Part shown: piece by piece, positions 54,336 to 62,528 of the stretch
Position numbering within the stretch: the first letter of the stretch is position 1
Layout: every line of letters starts with the position of its first letter
NCBI RefSeq assembly: GCF_965276875.1
Contig: NZ_OZ255701.1
Span: 434,001-498,000, forward strand
Length of the DNA: 64,000 nucleotides
Source of the DNA: Lichenicoccus sp965276875
GTDB taxonomy: Bacteria; Pseudomonadota; Alphaproteobacteria; Acetobacterales; Acetobacteraceae
Reading direction: 5' to 3'
The notes under the pieces: model-generated
What the model saw: the letters and a program-made list of their open reading frames with translations, nothing else
The model's database searches: none
Told to the model about the DNA's origin: nothing
Position numbers and translations under genes: made by a program

Positions 54336-55424
54336 ATGGACGCCGCCGAGTTCGATTTCACCCTGCCGCCCGACCTGATCGCGCAAATGCCGGCGCGGCC
54401 GCGCGACGCGGCACGGCTGCTCGCGGTGGAAGCGGACCGCAATACCGACCGACACATCGCCGACCTGCCATCGCTGCTGCGGCCGGGCGACGTGCTGGTC
54501 GCCAACGATACCCGCGTGATCCCGGCCCAACTCGCGGCACGTCGAGGCGAGGCACGGATCGGCGTCACCCTCGACCAGCCACAAGCGGATGGCAGCTGGC
54601 ACGCGCTGCTGCGCAATGGCCGCCGCGTGCGCGCCGGCGACGAACTCCGCTTCGACGGCGCCTCCGCGACCGTGCTCTCGCGCGACGACGAGGGCGGCGC
54701 ACGCCTACGCTTCTCCGTAGAAGGCGCGGACTTCGAGCACTTCCTCCGCGACGCCGGCCGGCTGGCGCTGCCGCCCTATATCGCGCGGCCAGCGGGCCCC
54801 ACCGAGGACGACGCGGCGGACTACCAGACCATCTTCGGCCGCCATGACGGCGCCGTCGCAGCCCCCACCGCCGGCCTGCATTTCACTCCGGCCTTGCTGG
54901 ACGCCCTCGCCGCGCGCGGCGTGCAGCGCGAGACGGTGACGCTGCATGTCGGCGCCGGCACCTTCCTCCCAATGCGCGCGGACACCGTGGCGGCACACAC
55001 CCTGCATCCCGAACGCGGCATCATCACCGCCGCGGCCGCGGACCGTATCAACGCGGCGCGCGCCCGCGGCGGGCGGATCGTCGCCGTCGGCACCACCAGC
55101 CTGCGCCTGCTGGAGAGTGCGGCCGACGAGACCGGCCGGATCGCGCCCTTCGACGCGCAGACCCGGCTGTTCATCAAGCCCGGCCACCGCTTCCGTACCG
55201 CATCGCTGCTACTGACCAACTTTCATTTGCCTCGCTCGACGCTGTTCATGCTGACATGTGCATTCGCCGGCACGGCACGCATGCAGGCGGCGTACGCGCA
55301 TGCAATCGCTGCCGGCTACCGATTTTATTCCTATGGGGATGCCTGTTTACTGGCAGCTCAAGCAAGGCCAGAGGCTCTGCCTCTGGACTCCGCTGGGGCC
55401 TCAGGCCCCAGACCCCAATTCTAA
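54336..55424 (+). CDS. queA: S-adenosylmethionine:tRNA ribosyltransferase-isomerase
   Basis: 362 aa. Adds the epoxycyclopentane ring to preQ1 in tRNA (GUN anticodons). Motifs: DFDFTLPPDLIAQMPARPRDAARLL, NDTRVIPAQL, AAPTAGLHFTPALL, VTLHVGAGTF, GTTSLRLLES, LLTNFHLPRSTLFMLTCAFAG, and the usual end YGDACLL near 339. The last 23 residues (AAQARPEALPLDS...) have no homology and are translated from the hairpin repeat element, so this protein carries an element-derived tail. ATG at 54336. Starts the queA-tgt-queG run. Confidence 0.95.
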   Translation: MDAAEFDFTLPPDLIAQMPARPRDAARLLAVEADRNTDRHIADLPSLLRPGDVLVANDTRVIPAQLAARRGEARIGVTLDQPQADGSWHALLRNGRRVRAGDELRFDGASATVLSRDDEGGARLRFSVEGADFEHFLRDAGRLALPPYIARPAGPTEDDAADYQTIFGRHDGAVAAPTAGLHFTPALLDALAARGVQRETVTLHVGAGTFLPMRADTVAAHTLHPERGIITAAAADRINAARARGGRIVAVGTTSLRLLESAADETGRIAPFDAQTRLFIKPGHRFRTASLLLTNFHLPRSTLFMLTCAFAGTARMQAAYAHAIAAGYRFYSYGDACLLAAQARPEALPLDSAGASGPRPQF

Positions 55425-55478
55425 ATTAATGGATTCCAAAGGCTCGCCTTTGGCGGGGTCCAGGGGCAGCGCCCCTGG
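55368..55478. repeat. Four-hairpin repeat element spanning queA end and tgt start
   Basis: Four short stem-loops in series: CCAGAGGC-TCT-GCCTCTGG (55368-55386), CTGGGGCC-TCA-GGCCCCAG (55393-55411), CCAAAGG-CTCG-CCTTTGG (55436-55453) and CCAGGGGC-AGC-GCCCCTGG (55460-55478). Arms are perfect. A 24-nt AT-rich middle (55412-55435) holds the queA stop and the tgt ATG. It looks like a mobile or dispersed palindromic element of the REP/BIME kind. Confidence 0.85.
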
Positions 55479-56580
55479 CCTTACTTGGGACTGCCTCGCA
55501 CGCGAAGGCGCCGCCCGCGCGGGCATGCTGCGCACCGCGCACGGCGATGTGCCGACACCGAGCTTCATGCCGGTCGGCACCGCCGGCACCGTCAAGGCGA
55601 TGACCGCGGACGCCGTGCGTGCCACGGGTGCGGGCATCGTGCTCGCCAATACCTATCATCTGATGCTGCGGCCGGGTGCTGAGCGGATCGCCGAGCTCGG
55701 CGGGCTGCACCGGTTCATGGACTGGCCGGGACCGATCCTGACCGACTCGGGGGGCTTTCAGGTGATGTCGCTGAGCCGGCTGCGCACCCTGGATGCGGAC
55801 GGCGTGACCTTCCGCTCGCATCTCGACGGCAGCGCGCACCGGCTGACCCCCGAGCGTTCGACCGAAATCCAGCACGCGCTGGATGCCACGATCACCATGT
55901 GCTTTGACGAATGTACGCGGCTGCCGGCGACGCCGGACATCGTGGCGGCGGCGATGCGGCTGTCGATGCGCTGGGCGGCGCGCTCGCGCGCGGCGTTCAT
56001 CGGACGTCCGGGCTATGGCCAGTTCGGCATTGTCCAGGGCGGCACCGATCCCGAGTTGCGGGCGGAGAGCGTCGCCGACCTGGTGGCGATCGGCTTTGAG
56101 GGCTACGCCATCGGCGGCCTTGCGGTCGGCGAAGGGCAGGCGCTGATGTTCGCGACCCTGGATGCGACCGCGCCGCTGTTGCCCGCTGAGAGGCCGCGCT
56201 ATTTGATGGGGGTGGGCACGCCTGACGACCTGCTCGGCGCGGTGGCGCGCGGCATCGACCTGTTCGACTGCGTCATGCCGACCCGCGCCGGACGCACCGC
56301 GCGCGCCTTTACCGCCACCGGCACGCTCAACCTGCGCAATGCGCGTCATGCGAGCGATCCGGCCCCGCTCGCAGCCGATTGCGACTGCCCGGCCTGCAGC
56401 CGTCACAGCCGCGCCTACCTGCATCATCTGTTCCGCGCCGAGGAGATGCTGGGGCCGATGCTCCTGACCTGGCACAACCTCGCCTACTACCAATCGCTGA
56501 TGCGCGGCATCCGCGCGGCGATCGTCGAGGGCCGCCTCGCCGAGCACGCAACCGCGCTGCGCGCCGCATGGTCGCCGTGA
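55429..56580 (+). CDS. tgt: tRNA-guanine transglycosylase
   Basis: 383 aa. Swaps guanine-34 for preQ1 in tRNAs Tyr, His, Asn and Asp. Hallmarks: FMPVGTAGTVKAM, LANTYHLMLRPG, ILTDSGGFQVMSL (nucleophile region), FGIVQGG, DCVMPTRAGR, and the Zn site C-x-C-x2-C...H (CDCPACS to LTWHN). The ATG at 55429 and about the first 17 residues (MDSKGSPLAGSRGSAPG) come from the hairpin element; normal homology starts at LTWDCLAREGAARAGML. It begins 4 nt after the queA stop. Confidence 0.95.
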   Translation: MDSKGSPLAGSRGSAPGLTWDCLAREGAARAGMLRTAHGDVPTPSFMPVGTAGTVKAMTADAVRATGAGIVLANTYHLMLRPGAERIAELGGLHRFMDWPGPILTDSGGFQVMSLSRLRTLDADGVTFRSHLDGSAHRLTPERSTEIQHALDATITMCFDECTRLPATPDIVAAAMRLSMRWAARSRAAFIGRPGYGQFGIVQGGTDPELRAESVADLVAIGFEGYAIGGLAVGEGQALMFATLDATAPLLPAERPRYLMGVGTPDDLLGAVARGIDLFDCVMPTRAGRTARAFTATGTLNLRNARHASDPAPLAADCDCPACSRHSRAYLHHLFRAEEMLGPMLLTWHNLAYYQSLMRGIRAAIVEGRLAEHATALRAAWSP

Positions 56581-57626
56581 CTACGGATACGCTCGGCGCG
56601 CGCATCCGCGACAAGGCGCTCGCACTTGGCTTCGATGCGGTGGGCTTCACCGAGGCCCGGCTCGGACCCGAGGCACGCACGCGGCTCGCGGACTTCCTGG
56701 CCAGCGGCGCACATGGCGAGATGGGCTGGCTCGCGACCCGCACCGATGAGCGGTCCGATCCGCGCGCGCTGTGGCCGGAGGCGCGCAGCGTGATCGCGCT
56801 CGGGCTCTCCTACGCGCCGGACGCGGACCCGCGTCTGCTGCAGGCGCAAACCGGCCGCGGCGCGATCTCCGTGCATGCACGCAACCGCGACTATCACGAC
56901 CTGGTCCGCGGCATGCTCAAGCATCTCGCGCAGTTCGTCGTCAAGATCGGCGACGGCCACGTCAAGGTATTCGTCGATACCGCGCCAGTGATGGAGAAGC
57001 CGCTGGCCGAGCAGGCCCGCCTGGGCTGGCAGGGCAAGCACACCAATCTCGTCTCACGCGCGCACGGCTCGTGGCTGTTCCTCGGCGAGATCTACACCAC
57101 CCTGGAGTTGCCACCCTCGCCGCCGCGCGCCGGCGCCTGCGGAAGTTGCACCGCCTGCCTCGCGGCCTGCCCGACGGATGCCTTCCCAGCACCCTACCGG
57201 CTCGATGCGCGCCGCTGCATCGCCTATCTGACCATCGAGCATGCCGGCCCGATCCCGCACGAGTTCCGCGCGCTCATGGGCAACCGCATCTATGGCTGCG
57301 ACGACTGCCTCGCCGCCTGCCCCTGGAACCGCTTCGCCGCCGAAAGCCGCCAGGCCAAGCTGCGCGCGCGCGAGGATTTGCGGGCCCCGGACCTGGCAAC
57401 TCTGGCCGGCCTGAACGACGCAGGGTTCCGAGCCATGTTCGCGGGCTCGCCGATCAAGCGGATCGGCCGCAACCGCTTCGTGCGCAACGTGCTGATCGCC
57501 ATCGGCAATGCACGCGACCCGGCACTTGCGGGTGCGGCGCGCGCACTCACCAACGACCCTGATCCGGTTGTCGCCGAGGCGGCCGAGTGGGCTCTGTCGC
57601 AGCTCGTCCTTGTCGTCGTCGCGTGA
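56568..57626 (+). CDS. queG: Epoxyqueuosine reductase
   Basis: 352 aa. Cobalamin- and Fe-S-dependent enzyme making queuosine from epoxyqueuosine. The cobalamin domain includes the catalytic-acid segment FVDTAPVMEKPLAEQA (D137), and two 4Fe-4S sites use C191/C194/C197 with C251, and C201 with C217/C244/C247. A C-terminal HEAT-like part (NRFVRNVLIAIGNARDPAL) follows. ATG at 56568 overlaps tgt by 13 nt; a GTG at 56577 gives a GTGA overlap and is equally possible. Third gene of the queuosine operon. Confidence 0.95.
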   Translation: MVAVTTDTLGARIRDKALALGFDAVGFTEARLGPEARTRLADFLASGAHGEMGWLATRTDERSDPRALWPEARSVIALGLSYAPDADPRLLQAQTGRGAISVHARNRDYHDLVRGMLKHLAQFVVKIGDGHVKVFVDTAPVMEKPLAEQARLGWQGKHTNLVSRAHGSWLFLGEIYTTLELPPSPPRAGACGSCTACLAACPTDAFPAPYRLDARRCIAYLTIEHAGPIPHEFRALMGNRIYGCDDCLAACPWNRFAAESRQAKLRAREDLRAPDLATLAGLNDAGFRAMFAGSPIKRIGRNRFVRNVLIAIGNARDPALAGAARALTNDPDPVVAEAAEWALSQLVLVVVA

Positions 57627-57850
57627 ACGCCCTGGTCAAGCGCAGCCTGTCGCTCAGCGGACACCGCACCTCGGTGGCGCTGGAAGCCGAGTTCTGGCTG
57701 GCGCTCGAATCGCTGGCCGAGCGGGAGGGATGCAGCCTGCGCACGCTGATTGCCGACATCGACGCCGGACGCGATGCGGCAACACCGCTGGCCTCTGCGC
57801 TGCGTGTGCAGGCGCTGCTGCGCGCGGGATGGGACGGGTCGCAAAAGTGA
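57623..57850 (+). CDS. Ribbon-helix-helix domain protein (RHH_4-like)
   Basis: 75 aa. Nearly the whole protein is a predicted ribbon-helix-helix fold: LVKRSLSLSGHRTSVALEAEFWLALESLAEREGCSLRTLIADID. This matches alphaproteobacterial RHH_4 proteins, DNA-binding or protein-binding. GTG at 57623 overlaps the queG stop (GTGA), so it is translated with the queuosine genes. The target is unknown; a link to que regulation is inference. Confidence 0.82.
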   Translation: MNALVKRSLSLSGHRTSVALEAEFWLALESLAEREGCSLRTLIADIDAGRDAATPLASALRVQALLRAGWDGSQK

Positions 57851-57985
57851 CAGCGGGTGGTGCCACCAAGCGCGCCTAAAAAAGTGAAAAAAGCCGCTCC
57901 TCGTTAACCATTCGGAAAGAGTTGGCGGCACATCCTGCGGTTGTGGCCAGAACGGCCGATGCTCCTAAACCGAGGAAAAGTTCCG

Positions 57986-58168
57986 ATGCTCTCGCACTCC
58001 GTCCCCACCGAAATGCCGGTCAGCCCGCTCACCCTCTCGCACCAGCTTCTCGCCCTGGCCGAGCAGGCCGACCGCGCCGGCATGCAGACCTCCGCCCGCT
58101 CGCTGCTCAAGCTCGCGCACCGGGTCTGCGTCGACCGCCCCAACCTGCTCACGTCCGCGCACGCCTGA
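57986..58168 (+). CDS. Small conserved-looking protein
   Basis: 60 aa, mostly two amphipathic helices (LTLSHQLLALAEQADRAGMQTSARSLLKLAHRVCVD), no signal peptide. Evidence for reality: GAGGA 9 nt before the ATG at 57986 and isolation in a 360-bp interval. Function unknown; similar short helical proteins are common in Acetobacteraceae (recollection, not tested). Confidence 0.55.
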   Translation: MLSHSVPTEMPVSPLTLSHQLLALAEQADRAGMQTSARSLLKLAHRVCVDRPNLLTSAHA

Positions 58169-58211
58169 GCGGGCGTGACCGCACCGCGCCGGGCGTGATA
58201 TTCGAAAGCGT

Positions 58212-59033
58212 ATGGCGATCTGGGGAAAGCTCTTTGGTGGCGTGACCGGCTTTGCGATGGGTGGCCCTATGGGTGCCGTCGTCGGCGCCGCCCTCGGGCA
58301 TGCCGCCGATCGCGGCGCGCTGCTCGATCCGCCGGCCGGCGGCTGGATCAATGCCGCGGGCGGCAACCGGCGCGTGCAGGCTGATCCCGGCGGTGCCGCG
58401 GCCCGGATTGCGGCGCGCGTGGCCAGCGTGATGGGACGTCGTGATCAGCTATTCGCGATCGTCGCGGTCATCCTGTCAGCCAAGCTCGCCAAGTGCGATG
58501 GCCCGGTGAACCGGCGCGAAATCGACACCTTCAAGCGCTGCTTTCGCATCCCACCAGAGTCCACGCGCGAGATCGGCCGCCTGTTCGACCAGGCGCGTGC
58601 CCGCACCGACGATTTCGAACCCTTCGCCGACGAGCTTGCCACCGCCTTCGCCGACCAGCCGGTGGTGCTGGAGGACGTTCTGGTCGCACTGTTTGCGATC
58701 GCGCGTTCGGACGGCCCGCTCAACGACACCGAGACCGATTTTCTGCGACGCGTGCATCGCCGGCTGCGCCTGAGCCGCGCCGCATGGGATCGCGCCGAGA
58801 GTGGTGCTGCCCGGCCCAGCTCGAACGAGCCCGACGCCTACGAGGTGCTGGGCTTGAAGTCCGGCGCCAGCGACGACGAGATACGCGCCACCTGGCGACG
58901 TTTGATGCGCGAGAACCACCCGGACTCGATGACCGCGCGCGGCGAGCCGGAGGCGTTGATCGCCAAGACCGGCGACAAGGTTGCGCGGATCAACGCCGCC
59001 TGGGACCGCATCAAACGCGAGCGCGGGCTTTGA
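58212..59033 (+). CDS. TerB-like protein with C-terminal J domain (DjlA-type)
   Basis: 273 aa. A glycine-rich N-terminal segment (FGGVTGFAMGGPMGAVVGAALGHAA, about 8-32) resembles a membrane-inserting glycine-zipper stretch. A TerB domain follows (about 75-190, FAIVAVILSAKLAKCDGPVNRREIDTFK), and a J domain (205-273) with the essential HPD in MRENHPDSM. DjlA proteins are membrane-tethered DnaK co-chaperones with roles in envelope stress. Stop overlaps the next gene (TTGA). Confidence 0.88.
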   Translation: MAIWGKLFGGVTGFAMGGPMGAVVGAALGHAADRGALLDPPAGGWINAAGGNRRVQADPGGAAARIAARVASVMGRRDQLFAIVAVILSAKLAKCDGPVNRREIDTFKRCFRIPPESTREIGRLFDQARARTDDFEPFADELATAFADQPVVLEDVLVALFAIARSDGPLNDTETDFLRRVHRRLRLSRAAWDRAESGAARPSSNEPDAYEVLGLKSGASDDEIRATWRRLMRENHPDSMTARGEPEALIAKTGDKVARINAAWDRIKRERGL

Positions 59034-59704
59034 TCCTTCTGAACAGTCCGAACCAGCGCGACCGCCCGCAAGACTCCGTCATCGACACCCTGATCCTGCA
59101 TTATACCGGCATGCAAAGCGGGGCTGAGGCCATCGCGCGGCTGTGCGACCCGGCCTCGGAGGTCTCGTCGCACTACGTCGTCGAAGAGGACGGCGAAGTG
59201 TTTCGCCTGGTCGCGGAGCAACGCCGCGCCGCCCATGCCGGCGTTTCGTTCTGGCAGGGCCGCACGATGCTCAACGACAGCTCCATCGGCATCGAGATCG
59301 TCAACCCGGGTCACGAATGGGGCTACCGTCGCTTCCCCGCGCAACAGATTGCAGCCGTCCGCCAGCTCTGCCTCGACATCATCGGGCGCCACGCGATCCC
59401 CGCCGCGCGCGTGCTCGGTCATAGCGACGTGGCCCCCGATCGCAAGCAGGATCCGGGCGAGCTGTTCCCGTGGCGCGAGCTGGCGCAGGACGGGATCGGT
59501 ATCTGGCCGGAGGATATGGCAGAGAGCTGCGACAGCGCCGGGGTACGCGAAGCCTTGCTGCGGATCGGCTACGCGCCCGACCTGCCGGTGGACATCGTGC
59601 TGCGCGCCTTTCAGCGACACTGGCGACCGGAAACCGTCGATGGCTCTGCCGATAGCGGTACCCGTGCCAGGCTCCACGCCGTCGCGGCAAGGATGCAGCC
59701 ATGA
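59030..59704 (+). CDS. N-acetylmuramoyl-L-alanine amidase (AmiD-type, Amidase_2)
   Basis: 224 aa. Zn amidase that cuts the lactyl-peptide bond of peptidoglycan or anhydro-muropeptides. Zn ligands: His in LILHYTGM and His/Asp in GHSDVAPDRKQDPG, with FPWRELAQDGIGIWP after; SSHYVVEEDGEVFRLV is a family block. A C-terminal part (about 165-205) resembles a PG_binding_1 fold. TTG at 59030 is the only start before the homology. No signal peptide, so a cytosolic AmpD-like recycling role is possible. Confidence 0.87.
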   Translation: MILLNSPNQRDRPQDSVIDTLILHYTGMQSGAEAIARLCDPASEVSSHYVVEEDGEVFRLVAEQRRAAHAGVSFWQGRTMLNDSSIGIEIVNPGHEWGYRRFPAQQIAAVRQLCLDIIGRHAIPAARVLGHSDVAPDRKQDPGELFPWRELAQDGIGIWPEDMAESCDSAGVREALLRIGYAPDLPVDIVLRAFQRHWRPETVDGSADSGTRARLHAVAARMQP

Positions 59705-62331
59705 CCATCATGCAGACGCGTGAGGGCGCGCGCCTGATTGAAGCACGCAACGGCACAGCCTGGCGACGCTGGGGGCCCTACACCAGCGACCGGCAATGGG
59801 GCACGGTACGCGAGGATTACAGCGCCGACGGCCAGGCCTGGACCAGCCTGCCGCACGATCATGCGCGCTCGCGTGCCTATCGTTGGGGCGAGGACGCATT
59901 GTGCGGCTTTGCTGAGGAAAAGCTGCGCTGGTGCCTCGGGCTGGGACTCTGGAACGGCCGCGATCCGATCATCAAGGAGCGGCTGTTCGGCCTGAATAAC
60001 GGCGAGGGCAATCACGGCGAGGACGTCAAGGAGCTGTATTACCATCTCGACGCCACGCCTACGCATTCCTACATGAGGATGCTGTACAAGTATCCGCAAG
60101 GCAGCTACCCGTACAACGACCTCGTTGCCGAGAATGGCCGGCGCGGCCAGGACGCGCCGGAATACGAACTGATCGACACCGGCATCCTTGCGGACAACCG
60201 CTATTTCGACGTGTTCGTGGAATATGCAAAGGCGTCGCCCGACGACATCCTGATGCGCGTGCGCATCGTCAACCGCGCCGACGAGGCAGCACAGCTGACC
60301 GTGCTTGGACAGCTCTGGGCGCGCAACAGTTGGGCCTGGTTCGACGACATCCCCAAGCCCGTTCTGGAGGCGGTGTCCGGCCAAGAGGTGCGCGTGCTGC
60401 ATCGCCGGCTTGCGGAAATGCGTCTGCACACCCAAGGTGCGGACGCGCTGTTGTTCTGCGACAATGAAACCAACACCGGCCGGCTTTACGGCGAGCCGCG
60501 AGATGGATTCTTCAAGGATGGAATCAACGATTTCGTCGTCGGCGGCAATCACGCGGCCATCAATGCGCGGCAGCGCGGCACCAAATGCGCGGCCCTGCAC
60601 AGGATCGTCGTCGCCGCCGGCGCCGAGCACGCACTCCGTCTGCGCCTGAGGCTTGCCTCCGAGCAGACGCCGCCCTTTGATGATTTCGACGCCGTATTCG
60701 CCGCCCGGATCGCCGAGGCGGACGAGTTCCATGGCTCCCTTGCCGCGGGCGACACCGACACTGATCGTTGCCAGGTGCAGCGCCAGGCATTGGCCGGCAT
60801 GCTGTGGTCGAAGCAGTTCTATTATTACGACGTGCATCTCTGGCTGGAGGGCGACGCGGTAGGCCCGAAGCCGCCGCCCGGACGCGGCAATATCCGCAAC
60901 GGCGACTGGGAGCATGTCCGCGCCGCCGATATCATCTCAATGCCGGACAAATGGGAATATCCGTGGTTCGCCTCGTGGGATCTGGCGCTGCAATGCCCGG
61001 TGCTGGCCCTGGTCGATCCGGACTTCGCGAAAGAGCAGGTGCTGCTGCTGACGCGGGAATGGTTCACCCACCCGAATGCAGCACTCCCGGCCTACGAATG
61101 GTCGTTCAACGACGCCAACCCGCCGCTGCATGCCTGGGCGGCGTGGCGGGTGTTCGAGATGGATCGCGACACCAACGGCGTGCCCGACCACATCTTTCTC
61201 AAGCGCGTCTTCAACAAGATGATGATGAACTTCACCTGGTGGGTGAACCGCAAGGACGCGGCGGGGCGCAACGTGTTCCAGGGCGGCTTCCTCGGGCTCG
61301 ACAATATCGCGATCTTCGATCGTTCCGCGCCGCTGCCGACCGGCGGCGTGCTGTCGCAATCGGACGGCACCGCCTGGATGGCGATGTATGCGCTGTCGAT
61401 GTTGCAGATCGCGGTGGAATTGTCGTTGCAGGACCCCGCCTACGAGGATGTCGCGGCGAAGTTCTTCGAGCATTTCCTGCTGATCGCCGCCGCCGAGGGC
61501 AACAGCCTGTGGAACGAGGCGGATGAATTCTTCTACGACCAGTTGAGCTTCCCGGACGGCAACAAGATCGACCTGAAGGTCCGCTCGATGGTCGGGCTGA
61601 TCCCGTTGTTCGCCACCACCGTGCTGGATGGCGCGCAGATCGAGCGGCTGCCGCAGCTCAAGGCGCAGATGGAATGGTTCCTCAACAACCGGCCGGATCT
61701 CGCCGATCTGGTCTCGCACTGGTATCTGCCGGGACACGAGGACACCATCCTGCTCTCGCTGTTGCGGCCGCACCGTCTCCGCGCATTGTTGCGCACCATG
61801 CTCGACGAAAGCGAGTTCCTGTCGCCGCATGGCATCCGCGCGGTCTCCAAGATCCATGAGGCGCATCCCTATCGGCTGGTTCGTGACGGGCAGAGCTTCG
61901 AGCTGTCCTACTGGCCGGCGGAGAGCCACTCGCGTCTGTTCGGCGGTAATTCCAACTGGCGCGGCCCGGTCTGGATGCCGGTCAACGCCCTGCTGATCGA
62001 GAGCCTGCGCTGCCTCGCGCGCTATTACGGCACCGGGCTGACGGTCGAGTGCCCAGTCGGCTCGGGCAGGACGGCGAGCCTTGGCGAGGTGGCGGCCGAA
62101 CTCTCCCGTCGGCTGGTGGGGCTGTTCACCCGCGACCGCGACGGACGCCGTGCGATCCACGGCACGCAACCGACCCTGCAATCCGACCCCGCGTTCCGCG
62201 ATCTCGTGCTGTTCTATGAATATTTCGACGGCGATAACGGCCGCGGCGTCGGCGCCTCGCACCAGACCGGCTGGTCCGGCCTGGTCGCCCTATTGGTTCA
62301 GCAACTCCGTTCCGGTTCCAGTCCAATATAG
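59701..62331 (+). CDS. Large MGH1/GH63-like glycoside hydrolase
   Basis: 876 aa, cytoplasmic by lack of signal. (alpha/alpha)6-barrel family related to GH63 mannosyl-oligosaccharide glucosidases and the MGH1 group, with the opening WRRWGPYTSDRQWGTVREDYSADG and central EWSFNDANPPLHAWAAWRVFE. NRKDAAGRNVFQGGFLGLDNI follows, then LSQSDGTAWMAMYALSMLQIAVEL and the closing GVGASHQTGWSGLVALLVQQL. Bacterial homologues are uncharacterised and often act on alpha-glucosides such as glucosylglycerate. Coupled to the amidase by a 4-nt overlap (ATGA). Confidence 0.85.
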   Translation: MTIMQTREGARLIEARNGTAWRRWGPYTSDRQWGTVREDYSADGQAWTSLPHDHARSRAYRWGEDALCGFAEEKLRWCLGLGLWNGRDPIIKERLFGLNNGEGNHGEDVKELYYHLDATPTHSYMRMLYKYPQGSYPYNDLVAENGRRGQDAPEYELIDTGILADNRYFDVFVEYAKASPDDILMRVRIVNRADEAAQLTVLGQLWARNSWAWFDDIPKPVLEAVSGQEVRVLHRRLAEMRLHTQGADALLFCDNETNTGRLYGEPRDGFFKDGINDFVVGGNHAAINARQRGTKCAALHRIVVAAGAEHALRLRLRLASEQTPPFDDFDAVFAARIAEADEFHGSLAAGDTDTDRCQVQRQALAGMLWSKQFYYYDVHLWLEGDAVGPKPPPGRGNIRNGDWEHVRAADIISMPDKWEYPWFASWDLALQCPVLALVDPDFAKEQVLLLTREWFTHPNAALPAYEWSFNDANPPLHAWAAWRVFEMDRDTNGVPDHIFLKRVFNKMMMNFTWWVNRKDAAGRNVFQGGFLGLDNIAIFDRSAPLPTGGVLSQSDGTAWMAMYALSMLQIAVELSLQDPAYEDVAAKFFEHFLLIAAAEGNSLWNEADEFFYDQLSFPDGNKIDLKVRSMVGLIPLFATTVLDGAQIERLPQLKAQMEWFLNNRPDLADLVSHWYLPGHEDTILLSLLRPHRLRALLRTMLDESEFLSPHGIRAVSKIHEAHPYRLVRDGQSFELSYWPAESHSRLFGGNSNWRGPVWMPVNALLIESLRCLARYYGTGLTVECPVGSGRTASLGEVAAELSRRLVGLFTRDRDGRRAIHGTQPTLQSDPAFRDLVLFYEYFDGDNGRGVGASHQTGWSGLVALLVQQLRSGSSPI

Positions 62332-62528
62332 AAAGCTGCGTCTCGCTTTCCTATAAACACGCGGAATTCTAAATATAAATTATGTCCCGAATACGTTATA
62401 TCGATGTGACTTAGAACTCTATTGGACAATTCTGATCTAAATCGGTAAGTCGGCAAGCATCGTTGCCGGTACTCGGCCGATCGCCAGGCAGTGTGCCGCC
62501 GCACGCCTTGATTAGGGATTGTCTCGCG
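62332..62528. other. AT-rich promoter interval before the adhesin
   Basis: 197 bp, much lower in GC than its flanks, especially 62340-62450 (TAAATATAAATTATG and TTATATCG). It contains no gene. It presumably holds the adhesin promoter; a TTGGAC at 62422 has no well-placed -10. Confidence 0.55.
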
